Shown here one piece after another: positions 1 to 12,230 of a stretch of DNA of 64,000 nt. The position numbers were made by a program, and so were the translations under genes. The stretch comes from Linnemannia schmuckeri. Taxonomy: Eukaryota > Mortierellomycota > Mortierellomycetes > Mortierellales > Mortierellaceae. Each line of letters begins with the position of its first letter. The first letter of the stretch is position 1. The stretch spans positions 1,550,001-1,614,000 of the forward strand of contig JANATG010000003.1 in assembly GCA_029449235.1 (NCBI GenBank). The letters run 5' to 3'. Below the pieces are notes generated by a model that worked only from the letters and a program-made list of their open reading frames with translations, did not search any database and was not told the DNA's origin.

Positions 1-3000
1 TGGTTCGGGTGACATTGCAGCCCTATGTGTCTATGGGAAAGAAGACCAAAGGGCCCAAGCGAGTGGACACTGAGCTGATAGCAAAGCTCTACAAGCACTT
101 CCAGCGGTGGCTGCAACTTGCTGGGTACGAACTGGACGTCCCACTAGATCACTATCTGCGTGGCATGAATGAGTCAAGCGTGGACAAGTGGATCATGATC
201 GCTGCTCTGAGGTAAGACCCACACTACGTCGATTGTTGCCAAGAGTCAGTTATGTACATTACATTATCACTCACGCTGTTATTTTTTGTCGCTAATAGAG
301 TCGGTTGGATGTTGGGACGGTATTCCCAGTGCCTTGGAAACCCGAATGAGGCAATAACACGATTCGAGGATTGTCTGCAGCTGTCGCACCGTCTCTCTCT
401 CGAGTCCGTCCTACTGCCCAATTGGTAAAGATATTGACTTGCAAACGATGCGTGTATGTTGTTTATACATGACGTTTTGCAGGTAGACTAACTATCCGGA
501 CTGTTTTCGCTGTATATAGTATGTACGACACCGTTGTCGACGCTGATAGCATACAGGAACGACTGGGAAAACTCAAGACACACCAGTATGTCATGGAGGC
601 AGAGAGACTGTTCGAAGAAAAAGACTTTGCCTCAGTTCTGGCGAGACTAGCGCCTGTGTTCCTGGAGAATAAGAACCCAGCTCAGGATGCCATACCGGCT
701 GATATAGGAGATAAACCAGCTGCTGTTAGCCTTGAGACTATTGGAGGATCACTTTCAGAGAGGTTAGGACTTATGCTCTTGCTGTACAAGGTAACACTTT
801 CTTTCGTCGTTTCGCTGCAGGTGTGCCATTCATCCTTTCTTAAGTTGACCGACCCCTTACTCTACTACGGTATATATCCAAATAGTCGTGTGAGGCTCTT
901 GAGAATCGTGGACAGCAGTTCAGTTGTGCAGTTGAAATGTTTGTTCTTGTTGCGGAGACTCTTGTGAATAGCGTCACAGACGCCAGTGAGGCTTCAGAGC
1001 TCTGGTATCTCTTTGGAAAGGTTGGCCAGACACTTTGCCTTTTAAGAGAAACTTTACAGTCGGCGAGTTTGGCGGAATTGACGGAGTCGCTCAGCAGCCA
1101 AAAACTTCAACGGCTTCTCTGCTGCGTCTTGGCGATGGCGAGACTAGGCTTTGTGAACATCCTCCACCAAGACCGCCTTGTCGACGACGACATCAAGATT
1201 TCGTACTCGGACCTTCTCAAGAACCGGCCGCATCTTGGACAATTCAACCTTGTTCTTGTTCGCGCTTGGCTGGTTCTCTTGTATTTGCTGCCTGGCTGGA
1301 TCCAGGCTGAACCAGTAAAAGACGAATCAGGAGCGGAAACCAACCAGGACGAAACCATGTTGGCACCGGTGCCCCTCCACACCCACCCACTGGATCTCCA
1401 GCAGCTAGATATGGATCGTGAAACTGTCCGCCGAGTGCTGTCGCAGCCCTTGACAACAAATTCGTCGACTGCCCTTTCGCGCTACACTCAACCATCGCAA
1501 GAATTGTACATGGAGCTTATCGCACTCGTCCATGACGATCTCGGCGTCAGAGAATTCTGTGGGATTGACAACAGTAGGTTTCTTTTTGGGAAAGCTTATT
1601 TTGCCACCAAAATTTTCGCATGTCTCTCACCTATCACCATCCAATACTTTACCTATAGATCAACTCATTCAGCTGGCGCTCAAGGTTGCCTCACCCATGC
1701 AAGGATCATTTTACCGCAAGGAAGAGAATCAATGCTACTACTGCTTCTATGGCATTTCTCTCAGTGTATGTATCTATGAGGCGCCTTGTAACCAGTAACT
1801 AGCAACCATGAACCACAGCACGAACTGACAACTAATAGGCAAACCTTCGTTATAGGTAGATGGCCAGTACCCGATTGAGCATTCTTCTGAACCGGTGGAT
1901 TTCGACAAACAGGCAGCGATCGAGTTTTACCCTCTGCTGGAACGGTCCTTGTCAAACAGAGCATTACGTGGACAAGTCCGAGGCGACCTCAAGGACGCTG
2001 TCGATCGAGTGGAGGAGGCACTTGGATCACCGCCATACGAACGCTACTCGACCTTGGAGTTCAACCGTCGACACATTGATGGATATTTGGCTTCAGAGAT
2101 CAACTTTGCAAAGGAGATTCAAGTGCATGCAAGGAACGACCTCCTCACGATGCAGCAGCCTCCGTCTAGCAAGCTCCCTTCAGTCTACCGAAGCATCTAT
2201 GCTATTCAAGGCAAGATCTTTTTGGCCCAGTTCAGGAACAAGGCCAAGAACAACCAATTCAAGCCGCTGGAGGACCTCCAACGCGCGATAGACCAGTTTC
2301 AGACCAACCTTCATGTCAACCCGTACTGCTGGGACTCGTGGTATTCGCTGGCGATCTGCTATGCGTTCCTCGCAGACGAAAACTTGGTGTTCAGCGCATT
2401 GGATATCAGGAACAATTTTTCTAAGATTACCGACCTCCAACGACGATCCTTCCATTGCTTTTCTCAAGCCGTGAAGCTAGCGCCTAAGCGCATAGGGCGG
2501 AATGGGAACGATCTGGTAAACTTTCTTAAGGAGGAGAAGGAGACGATGGCCGACCTGGGCGCCGCCTGGGACGAGTCGATCCTAGCAGGCCAGATGACAG
2601 ACAAGAACCACTCGGGCGATGAGTCGAGCGATAGCGACTTTACAGCAAACACATCGGAGGCTAGTGGCAGTGAACAGGAGTGGCTTCAAAAGCAAGCAGC
2701 GTTCTGGTTCGATTTCGGCAACCTTGTTCATGGCATCATGTCCAAGCCTATGAGGATGGAGGCCATGCGACGGACGGACGACGAGGAATTGACAGAATCG
2801 GAGGAAGCTACTGTCGTCCCGGTACTAGAGCCAACTGAAGCACAGGTCTACAGATTTGCGTCGTTCTGCTTCAAGAGGTCGCTACTCCTGGACAGTCGAA
2901 ACTGGAGGTCGCTGTTCATGCTGGGGAAATGTATTGAGAAATTGGGCGGTAAACCCAGGTCTGTCCTGGCACTTTACAGGATTGCGGCCGACAAGGTGCC

Positions 3001-5665
3001 GCTCCGGTCAGGACAGCCGGGCAACGAGCGGATTTACGATGCAGCCTACAAGACCATTTCGACCTTGTCAAAGTACCTTGCGCAGGACAAGATCACTGTA
3101 AGCTATATTTTATGTCAGCTTGTATTGTTCGTTGCATCAAGGCAGCCCTTGGCTAAGACACGATGTGGATTACATGTTTTATATTAGGCGTCGGATGTCG
3201 AGACAATCATGACTATGACGTTGGCAAAATCCAAGCTGAGTGTTGCCGATCGAGAGTCGTTCATTTTCGAACCACCCAAGGATTTTCTCGAGTCGGTCCA
3301 ATCCGATCCATCTAGCGAGGCCGACCTCCAGAATAGCGGCAAACTGCGTGCATACCGACTACTCTGCGAAGGATTGGCTCGAATCCGCCATGCCGACAAG
3401 CGACATTGGCACCATCGACCAGTGTACAGAGTACGTCCTTTGGTCATGTTGCTTCTAATCAGTTCAACTGTATGTCCACGAGTTGAATCTAGAATAACAT
3501 CTGACAACAACCTTTATTATTTTTGATGATAATAGCAAGCGTGTATTCTGCATCAAGTTTATCACGATGTTGAGCGCGCCAAGTCTGAGATCCTCAGTCT
3601 TTTTCAAATCAAGAGCAATCAAAAGACACTGGTGAGCTCAGTCTGGAAGCCGGAATTTGAGCGGAGCGGCAAGCACTTTGTCTATGTTGGAGAGTACACA
3701 CGTTTTCTGATCGTCCTTGCCAAGGAATCGCACGATGTCGAGCTTCTCAACAGTCTTGCGAGAAAGATCCGTCGCGCCCATGGTTTACTACTGGACCTTA
3801 AGGAGATCTGGGAATTGCTGTATGAGTCGTATCTGGCAATCCTTGCTGGCCTTGTTGGGTCTGATCCCACTATTCCTGTTGCCGAGGTGGTCCCTAGAAC
3901 TGATTTTAGGGAGAAGGCTGCCATCTACGAGACAAAGATGTTTGAACAGGAATCTCAGCTGCCAGGCCTGTCATTGTTGCAGCGGCTCTGTGAGCTAAAG
4001 AAGTTGAACGACAAAATGGCACCGGAGGGTCAGATGGCGCATCTGTTGGCGGTTTGCTATAGCAAGCTTTTCATTGAGGTCGGTGGAGTAGAGATGTACC
4101 CCAAGGAGTTACTGCATCGACTTGAGAATCCGATGGAATACGCCAAGCAGAAGGAGAAGGAAAAGGAGGAAAAGGAGGCAAAGGAGGCGAAGGAGACAAT
4201 GGACATAGCGACGCCGTATCAGATCGCATCGCGGAAGTATGGTTCAATTGGTGACGATTCGAATGATGAGGAGGGCGAGGTAGAGGAGATTTCTGACCAG
4301 TCCAAGAACGAGGAGACGACTGTCGGTGCTGATTTGGAGATGAGTGAGGCAGAGAAGTCAAACGACCATAAGCAAGGCTCTCCCCCCGCATCGACTTTGG
4401 TGGCTGAACCAGGAAAAGATCATGCTTTGAAAGGCGAACCATCGACCGACACACATTCAGCACCAGCTAATAGCGACACCAACCTTGCGGATGCAACGTC
4501 AGGTTCGTCACTTGTGCCACCATCTGACCAGACCTCAGCGACGACTGACGTGATGATGGCAGATGCGACAACGACAGATGCAGCGATGGTTGACTCCGAT
4601 GACGTGGAGATGTTGGCACCTACCCCAGAGACTTCCGGTCAATCGGAAGATCGAGATTTGGCTCCTACAGAGGCAATGGCAGCGATAGAGCTACGGCCCA
4701 AGATGGAGGACTGGGAAACCCGGAAAAAGATCAGCGAGGCTGAGTTGGCGTCCAGGGCAACTGCCATGTGCAAGGCTCCACCACCCTCACTCAAGGCGCC
4801 TCAAACACTCCAGAGTAAACTTGCGGAGCAGGACCATGCTATCGACGGCGGTTTCGATAGTGGTGCGGAGGCTGGCCCGGAGAATGGTTATACGGAGGAC
4901 AAGCGGACAGCTGCAGTGACCGCGGATGGTGGTCCCGATGTCGTGATGGAGTCTCGGGATGAGAATCCAGGTCTCAGCAATGGAGACGAAAGACAAAGAG
5001 ATGTGAAGGTCACCAGCGTTAAAGACACTGACAGTGAGAGGGATGATGCCGATGGTGCTGATGCTGAAGAGGATGAGGGCTCCGAAGGCGGCGAGGAGGT
5101 CCAGGAAGAAGCCGGCGGTGATCATAAGGGCCAGGAGGATGGCGATGACGACCACAATAGTGACGACGAAGTCGATGACAGTAATGAAGACGAGGACGAG
5201 GATGAAGAGAGTGGAGGAGGCGAGAAGAATGATACAGAGGACATGGAGGAAGACGATGAGCAAGAAGGCACAGAGGCAAGCGAGGAGGACTCTAACTCTG
5301 ACTCTAACAAGGAAGGTGATAATGATGAGGAGGACTCGGAGGAGGAAGATTCTGATGAAGACATGGAGGATAATGATGCAGAGGAAGACTTAGAGGGCGA
5401 TAACTCAGACTCAGATGAGGAAGCAGAGGGATCTGATGAAGAAGGAGACGAATCGAATACCGAAGAGGCTGGAGAAGCAGAGGAAGCAGGAGACTCGGAG
5501 GAAGTCGAGAGTGAAGGGCAGGAGGACGAAGAGAAAGAGGAGGATGAGGGTGAGGATGAGGAGGAGATTGAAGCAGTTGCCGTTGGACCGGATGACTTGA
5601 AGGACAAAGCCGATTGTGATGAGCGCCGGAGTAGTGGTGGTAACGGCAGACGCAAGAAGCCTTGA
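1..5665 (+). CDS. HIR3: HIR3/CABIN1-like histone transcription regulator (5' end outside window)
   Basis: Likely the TPR-rich scaffold subunit of the HIR histone chaperone complex, which deposits H3-H4 independently of replication in the nucleus. Exons I reconstruct: 1(or 21)-211, 299-424, 520-790, 886-1573, 1659-1765, 1856-3097, 3188-3430, 3536-5665. All junctions keep phase, giving about 1,670 visible residues. Family-like stretches are the helical repeats around 2190-2480 (YRSIYAIQGKIFLAQFRNK, then NPYCWDSWYSLAICYAFL) and the Cys/Tyr-rich QCYYCFYG at about 1730-1755, which resembles the CABIN1 signature. The last 300 or so residues form a Ser/Glu/Asp tail with long acidic runs, compatible with histone binding. 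The first 20 bases end in ttgcag and could be the tail of an intron. The assignment to HIR3 rests on recognition of the repeat region, with no search run. Confidence 0.8.
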
Positions 5666-5931
5666 GTATGAAGTATTTTTTTTGCAATTAAAATATGCGC
5701 CACCAATTAGAAGTCGCATCATGTGACGAATGGAAGTGGTGGCTTGTGCATGGTTGTGATCTGTTTTCTTTTCCAATTTTTTTTTCTCTTTCAGAAGTGT
5801 CTGTCAATGGGTCTTCGTGGGCGAACAGACTCTTTGGAAAGGATAATTTGGTGGGTGCCATTTTTTTTGTTCTTGTTCTTTCCTCCCTCCTCCTCTTCTT
5901 CTTCACCCCTCCCCACCCATCCATATACATC

Positions 5932-7779
5932 ATGTCTGAAGTTACTGACTTGGCCATCGGAATCGATCTCGGTACCACCTACTCCTGCGTCGCCGTCTGG
6001 GAGTCCGAGCGTGTCGAGATCATCGCCAACGAGCAGGGTAACCGCACCACCCCCTCCTATGTCGCCTTCTCCGAGCAGGAGCGCCTCATCGGTGATGCCG
6101 CCAAGAACCAGGCTGCCATGAACCCCACCAACACCGTCTTCGATGCCAAGCGTCTTATCGGTCGCCGTTTCGATGATCCCGAGGTCAAGGCTGACATGAA
6201 GCACTGGCCCTTCACCGTCATCGACAAGGAGTCTGCTCCCTTTGTCCAGGTCGACTACCAGGGCGAGAAGAAGGAGTTTTCCCCCCAGGAGATCTCTGCC
6301 ATGGTCCTCGTCAAGATGAAGGAGATTGCTGAGGCCAAGCTCGGCAAGACCGTCACCAAGGCTGTCATCACCGTCCCCGCCTACTTCAACGATGCCCAGC
6401 GTCACGCCACCAAGGATGCTGGTGCCATTGCCGGTCTCGATGTTCTCCGTATCATTAACGAGCCCACCGCCGCCGCTATCGCCTACGGTTTGGATTCCAA
6501 GGAGACCAAGGAGAAGAACGTCCTCATTTTCGATTTGGGTGGTGGAACCTTCGATGTCTCCCTCTTGGCCATTACCGGAGGTGTCTTTGCCGTCAAGGCC
6601 ACCGCTGGTGACACTCACTTGGGAGGAGAGGATTTCGACAACACCCTCTTGGAGCACTTCAAGGAGGAGTTCAAGCGCAAGCACAAGAAGGATATCTCTG
6701 GCGATGCCCGTGCCACCCGCCGTCTCCGTACCGCCTGCGAGCGTGCCAAGCGTACCTTGTCTTCTTTGGCCCAGACCACCATTGAGGTCGACTCCCTCTT
6801 CGAGGGTGTTGACTTCAACGCCAACATCACCCGTGCCCGTTTCGAGGAGATCAACTCGACCCACTTCAACAACACCATCGAGCCCGTCAAGAAGGTCCTC
6901 AAGGATGCCAAGTTCGCCAAGAAGGATGTCGATGAGATCGTCCTTGTCGGTGGTTCTACCCGTATCCCCAAGATCCAGTCTCTCCTCCAGGAGTTCTTTG
7001 ACGGAAAGGAGTTGAACAAGTCCATCAACCCCGATGAGGCCGTCGCCTACGGTGCCGCCGTCCAGGCCGCCGTCTTGACCAACCAGGCCGGTAACGCCGC
7101 CACCCAGGATCTCTTGCTCTTGGATGTCGTCCCCCTCTCCCTCGGAGTTGAGATGCAGGGTGGTGTTATGGCCGTCGTTGTTCCCCGTAACACTGCCATC
7201 CCCACCATCAAGAAGAAGACCTTCACCACCACCGAGGATGGTCAGACCACCGTCCAGTTCCCCGTCTACGAGGGTGAGCGTCCTATGACCCGCGACAACA
7301 ACTTGCTCGGCAAGTTCGAGCTCTCCGGCATTGCCCCCATGCCCCGCGGCACCCCCGAGCTCGAGTGCACCTTCGAGTTGGATGCCAACGGTATCTTGAA
7401 GGTCACCGCCATGGACAAGGCCACCGGTCGCAAGGCCAACATCACCATTACCAACGGAGCTGGTCGCTTGTCCGCTGCCGATATCGAGCGCATGGTCAAC
7501 GAAGCCGAGAAGTTCAAGGATGAGGATCGCAAGAACGAGGAGATCGTTCAGTCCAAGCAGGAGCTCGAGTCCTATGTCTACCAGATCCAGGGCACCCTCA
7601 ACGAGCCCAACGTCTCCATGAAGCTCAAGCGTGGTGACAAGAAGGCCGTCGAGGATGCTCTCGAGGAGGCCATGGCTGCTCTCCAGATCGAGGAGCTCGC
7701 CGAGAAGGATACCTTTGTCCTTGCCCAGCGCAAGCTCAAGCGCTCGGTCACCAAGGCTTTCGCCTCCCTCTCCCGTTAA
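5932..7779 (+). CDS. SSB1: Ribosome-associated Hsp70 chaperone, Ssb type
   Basis: Cytosolic Hsp70 that binds nascent chains at the ribosome exit, working with the RAC (Zuo1/Ssz1) co-chaperones. It is a single exon of 615 residues, matching the roughly 613 of yeast Ssb. Visible motifs are the nucleotide-binding signatures GIDLGTTYS (10-18), IFDLGGGTFDVSLL (about 199-212) and VGGSTRIPKIQ (about 339-349). Ssb-like features are the text around FPVYEGERPM, a C-terminus LKRSVTKAFASLSR and the absence of the terminal EEVD found in Ssa-type Hsp70s. I chose the ATG at 5932 because homology starts there, although the frame is open from 5695. Codon use is strongly biased to C-ending codons, unlike its neighbours, as expected of a very highly expressed gene. 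It starts only 266 bp after the HIR3 stop. Confidence 0.93.
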   Translation: MSEVTDLAIGIDLGTTYSCVAVWESERVEIIANEQGNRTTPSYVAFSEQERLIGDAAKNQAAMNPTNTVFDAKRLIGRRFDDPEVKADMKHWPFTVIDKESAPFVQVDYQGEKKEFSPQEISAMVLVKMKEIAEAKLGKTVTKAVITVPAYFNDAQRHATKDAGAIAGLDVLRIINEPTAAAIAYGLDSKETKEKNVLIFDLGGGTFDVSLLAITGGVFAVKATAGDTHLGGEDFDNTLLEHFKEEFKRKHKKDISGDARATRRLRTACERAKRTLSSLAQTTIEVDSLFEGVDFNANITRARFEEINSTHFNNTIEPVKKVLKDAKFAKKDVDEIVLVGGSTRIPKIQSLLQEFFDGKELNKSINPDEAVAYGAAVQAAVLTNQAGNAATQDLLLLDVVPLSLGVEMQGGVMAVVVPRNTAIPTIKKKTFTTTEDGQTTVQFPVYEGERPMTRDNNLLGKFELSGIAPMPRGTPELECTFELDANGILKVTAMDKATGRKANITITNGAGRLSAADIERMVNEAEKFKDEDRKNEEIVQSKQELESYVYQIQGTLNEPNVSMKLKRGDKKAVEDALEEAMAALQIEELAEKDTFVLAQRKLKRSVTKAFASLSR

Positions 7780-7889
7780 AGAAAGAAAACAACATAGGCT
7801 AGCCCCCTCTTTTGCTGTTCATAATTCCCTTTTTTCTTTCATCATTGTCCCCTTTTTGTATCATTGCCATCATTATTCATGCACTCCAA

Positions 7890-7895
7890 AATAAA
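7890..7895 (+). terminator. AATAAA polyadenylation signal of SSB1
   Basis: A canonical AATAAA lies 111 bp after the SSB1 stop in an A/T-rich context, followed by an A9 run at about 7906. It is the only exact hexamer I noticed close to the gene end, so it is the likely cleavage signal. Confidence 0.5.
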
Positions 7896-8800
7896 TCCGA
7901 GTTACAAAAAAAAAATGCTTTACTCGTGTGAGTGAGACTTTGTTAAATGAAGAAGCGGGGAAGAGAGGACAAAGCTAGAATAAAGAACTTAATCCTTTGT
8001 GCAATTAGACCCTTGCTGTGGTCAATTGTCAGACTTTGTCACACATTCACACATTTTTCTCGTCTTTCTCTTACTTTACCTCGCCCTTCCTCTACATTGC
8101 ACTTGGCAATGATGGAGTTTCTTTGGAGTGTGTCGATGGTGGTTTCTTGGCTTCTTGGTTTTGAGGGCGGCCCTTAGATTTTGCTACTGGTCATCACGTC
8201 TACTATACGTGCCCTATTATACAAGTACCGCTCTTGTTACAAGGTCACGAAGCTCTTGATTCTCTGCGAACACACGCTGGATAAATTTTTTTTTTTTCCT
8301 CACTAAGACGCGTATGAAAAAAATAGTGGTAGAATAAAATAAGTATTGTAGTCGTTGCTTAGCACCACAAGTTGTAGATGCAGAGTAGAAACGATACATG
8401 AGCGTAGGGAAAAAGCGTAGATAGGCAATAGGTCCCCACGCACGCGACTTGCACCATCATATATGTATGCCGTGTTTCATTATGGTTTCTCTTTTAGCCA
8501 TAGCTCATAGGCATCTTCGTAATTATTGTAACAATGCTTTTTTGTTGTGCGTTTGCACTTTAAGGTGGGGTAGGGTTTGATAAGCTCTCGCGCATGTCTC
8601 TCAATTGAAGAAGAAAAAAAATACGGCGCACGTTTTTAGGAATTGAAGATGTGTATCTGTATGTATGTGCGTGCATGGCATAGGGTTGGGGTTGTCGGTA
8701 AAACGGGAGAAAACAAGAAGGGAAAGGGAAGAGCAGAATTGCGGTAAGTGTGCATCTACGTATTGAGCATGGGCAATGACCACGAGCAGGCAAACATAAC

Positions 8801-8828
<28 letters not shown>
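8801..8828. repeat. Poly(A) tract, 28 bp
   Basis: Uninterrupted run of A. It is one of five runs of 20 or more A or T between 8.8 and 11.3 kb. Length is likely to vary between isolates. Confidence 0.9.
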
Positions 8829-8832
<4 letters not shown>

Positions 8833-11014
8833 CTCAGGAACATTCCCGAGCCACGCGTTGGCGTCCGAGAGAGAGAGAAAGGAGATGCTTTGTTTTCTTT
8901 TTTATTTTTGCTTTGTCAACAAGATCCACAAGTCAACAAAAAGAAAACAAAACAGCAACCATAACCACAAACAACAAAGGAGAACAGACAGAGAGCAAAA
9001 GAAGAACCATCCATCTTGAAATTTTTGAATGTTGGCTTGGGTAAGGGTTGAGTGAAGTTGAGGCGAGACGAAGCGAGGCGAGGGAAGGCGAGAGGCGTGA
9101 CTCGAGTGAAACAAGTGATGATAGGAAAAGAGAGATGAGGACCATAGTCAATTCGTCGCGTTTCGTTTTGTTTTTCTCCGTTATTCCACCGATGGCCAGT
9201 CATTTCAATGGCTGGAAAATAACAAAAAGCAACGCCCAATTCTACTCCTCTTCTTTGCCTCTTTGCTTGGCCACGCCACCTCCTCGCTCGCCTTATTTAT
9301 CCGTCTTTTTACGAGCATCTCTCCTTCCGCAGAAACTAAACAGACATAGAAAAAAACAATAGGTTTTGGACCAGCTTGCCTCACCACCTGCCTGTTTACC
9401 TGCCTGCGTGTTGCAATTAGACTAAAGGGTAGGGTAGGCACAGAACAGGACACTTTATTACGAAAGACAAATATGAAAAAAGAAAACCTAATGCCCTGGT
9501 ACTTCCTCGGAAGTATCGCTTTTTAGTCACTGGACTGGTACCTTCTGTAGTAGGATAGTAAGAGAAGGAAGACAGGAGATATTGGGTTTCGTCATGGGCT
9601 AGCTGGCTAACTGGTTAAAAAAAATAATCTACAGGGTGTCTCTCTCTGTGTGCAATAGGAGATGGGAGCCCAGGGGTAGGTGTAGGAGGGAAGAGAGGAT
9701 AGAAACAAGAGAACCCCAATGAACCTTGTTTCTTTCTCCCTTCGTTTTGTCTGTCTCTGTATTTGAAGGGAGGTTATACATTGTATCAGTACACAAATAG
9801 AACCATGTGGCCGTGAAGCCCGTTTGTGTCCTCTTCCCATTTGCTGTTTTCGTTGTTGTTTTTTTTGTGTTGACAGCCCTTCGCTTGTTGTTGCGTCTTG
9901 ATTTATTTTTTGCTTCGTGCCATGTGGGAGATACGATGGATGGGCTAACTCTTCCTTTCTTTCTCCCGCGCAGCTCTCAACACCAAAGAAAAATAGTCAG
10001 GGAGCAGGAACAGCGCAAGAGAGTCGTTGTGTGCAACGGAAAAACTGGATCGGGGGCATAGACATGGGCGTGCCAATTATTGTGTGTGAGGTGAGCATGT
10101 TTGAGGTGTGTTTGTATAGAACAGGCAAGGGAGAAGCGAGAGTAGTGGACGGGGGAAGAGCTGGATATGTGGAAAGAAAAGTGAGCAAGGGTAGGACATA
10201 GATCAAGTCTAAGCCATAGCCTTTCCTTTCCTTTATGTGCTGCGAGATGGATAGAGCTAGTCAGCCTGTTAGGCTGTTCGTAGTCATCGAGTTATTTTGC
10301 TGTCATAGGCCATTAGATCAATCCGCTCATCCCACCCCAAAAAAAAAAGATCGATTATGTTCACATCAACAACAAGAGCGCAAGAAAAATGACTTGTCCT
10401 TAGTGCGAAGGGCTGGGTGGTTGTTGTATTGCGATGCAGATGCAATGTGATCGATCATAGGGTGGGAGAGCACGATATGATGATGAGATTGTGAGAAGAA
10501 AAGAAAAAAAAAGGCGATGTAGATGGAGTCGCATTGATTGTAGGCTTGACTCAGTGTGCACGGTAGGTCGCTGTAGACTAGCAGTCCAATGGTAACTTCG
10601 CACCCCACCCGTTGATCAAAGGAAAAGGAAAGGGAAGAGAACCAAAGAAGAACAAAAAGGAAGGAAAGAAAAAGGGCCAAACCAACAATAGGATCACGTA
10701 AAGAGGAAGAGATGCAGCAGTATTAAACACGCGTTTCTGTTGGGAAAAAAAAAAAAAAAAAAAAAAATCAAGGAGTGCGGGGAAAATGGAAAGAGAAAGA
10801 GAGCATTATGCAAATGCATTGTGGGACACCTAGTCGACGTACGATTTTATTTCCTTCCATGGACGTCTATGGGTTTTGTTGCTGGTGATGATCACGATGA
10901 TGATCCTGAGTGGGAAAGGAAGGATATCAAAAAAGAAAAAAAGAACAAAGAAAAAAGAAATTAGGGGGTGAAAAAAAAAAAAAAAAAAAAGAAAGCATCA
11001 ACATCAACAGCATC

Positions 11015-11070
11015 CAAACCAAACCAGCCAACCAACCAAACAACCAACCAACCAACCAACCAACCAACCC
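11015..11070. repeat. (AACC)n microsatellite
   Basis: Imperfect at first (aaacc, agcc), then a clean run of AACC units. It lies between poly(A) tracts in the gene-poor interval. The unit is not a known fungal telomere repeat, and its internal position and short length argue against a telomere remnant. Confidence 0.85.
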
Positions 11071-11181
11071 ACTAGCCAGTTGACGCTGACTCGAGTCAAT
11101 GGTACGACCGACAGGGCAAAAGAAACTCAATCGACGTCAATCAGCATCAATCAGCAGTAGAAGGTCAAAACAAACAAAGGG

Positions 11182-11276
11182 AAAAAAAAAAAAAAAAAAA
11201 AAAAAAAAAACAAGAAGCATGGGGTTGAATCTGAATTGCCATGGGGTTGGAGTTGGACATACTCATGGGTGATTCG

Positions 11277-11311
<35 letters not shown>
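11182..11311. repeat. Poly(A)29 ... poly(T)34 inverted pair
   Basis: A run of 29 A (11182-11210) is followed after 67 bp by a run of 34 T (11278-11311). A transcript crossing it could fold into an A:U stem of up to 29 bp. Just after it is a short direct repeat, gcatgggt in tandem, at about 11312-11330. Confidence 0.85.
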
Positions 11312-11313
<2 letters not shown>

Positions 11314-11575
11314 ATGGGTGCATGGGTGCATGGTGTACAAAAGTGTGGTCAGCCCACTCTTTATGAAAGAGGAGTGTGCTATGTAAATCGTCGCGGATGT
11401 ATGGAGGTGGAAGTAAACAGTCCCTGATGACGGTGCCCCTGGGTTTGTATGAATGCACCCAGTTCTGCTAGGCAGAATTTTGCTTGCTGCTAGTGTGCTC
11501 TCCTTCCATTCAAATCAGCCCCCTGTCAAAAAGTCTTTTTGTTGTTGCCCCCCGCTCTGTTCTTTGCTGACTCCT

Positions 11576-11614
11576 CTCCTTCCTTCCTTCCTTCCTTCCT
11601 TCCTTCCTTCCTTC
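11576..11614. repeat. (CTTC)n microsatellite
   Basis: About nine uninterrupted CTTC/TTCC units inside the non-coding interval upstream of the PAS-protein gene. Confidence 0.85.
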
Positions 11615-12204
11615 ATTGACTATTACTCCTTCACCCCTTCTCCCTTGTGGATGGATGTGTGTTTTCTCCCCCTGAAGCCATACCATTGGAGTGTAGAAAG
11701 TACCCTTTCTGGAATAAGTAGCAATAGTTGTGGTTGTAGCAGTAGCAAGGTAACAGCTGTCCATGTATACACTTAGTAATGGATACCATGCCATGCTATT
11801 AAATGTTGTTGGTACTGAATGACTGCAGTATGTCCTGTTCAGTACAAGCACAACAGCAGGCCATCCTTTCCATCCTTGCGTTCCATTCATTCTGCCTCTC
11901 CTGTCATTCTCCCGCTCGACTGACTGATTAACTGACTTGGCCCTTTTAAAAAAGTACTCGACTGACCCCACAACAAAGTTGGTCTCCTTGCATTGTATTC
12001 AATCGAGAGTAATAATATATATTTTGACCGATCCATAATAAAATATTTTTATTTCCTTTGGCCCATTTATCCCTTCTGTTCGTCCTCTTTTTTATCATTT
12101 CTTCACTTTTCGTCTTCTCTCTTCTTTTTTCCTTCTCTCTTCCCTAATTCTCGTTTCTCCCTTTTCTCCTTTTCTCCTTTTCTCCCTTCCTCATATCCTT
12201 CCTT

Positions 12205-12230
12205 TCATTCATTCATTCATTCATTCATTT
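12205..12230. repeat. (ATTC)n microsatellite in pyrimidine-rich leader
   Basis: About six ATTC units within a 500-bp C/T-rich stretch that runs up to the start codon at 12544. Confidence 0.8.

Noticed and set aside
4787..5706. Open frames antisense to the acidic HIR3 tail
   Set aside because: GAG/GAC repeats in the sense strand produce Leu/Ser/Pro-rich antisense frames without stops. They are composition artefacts.
5791..6864. 357-codon open frame antisense to SSB1
   Set aside because: Long antisense frames are a known side effect of strong codon bias in Hsp70 genes. The translation is Gly/Leu/Asp-rich and resembles no family, while the sense frame is certain.
11015..11070. (AACC)n as an internal telomere repeat
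   Set aside because: Too short, imperfect and unlike the TTAGGG-type repeats expected in fungi, so an ordinary microsatellite.
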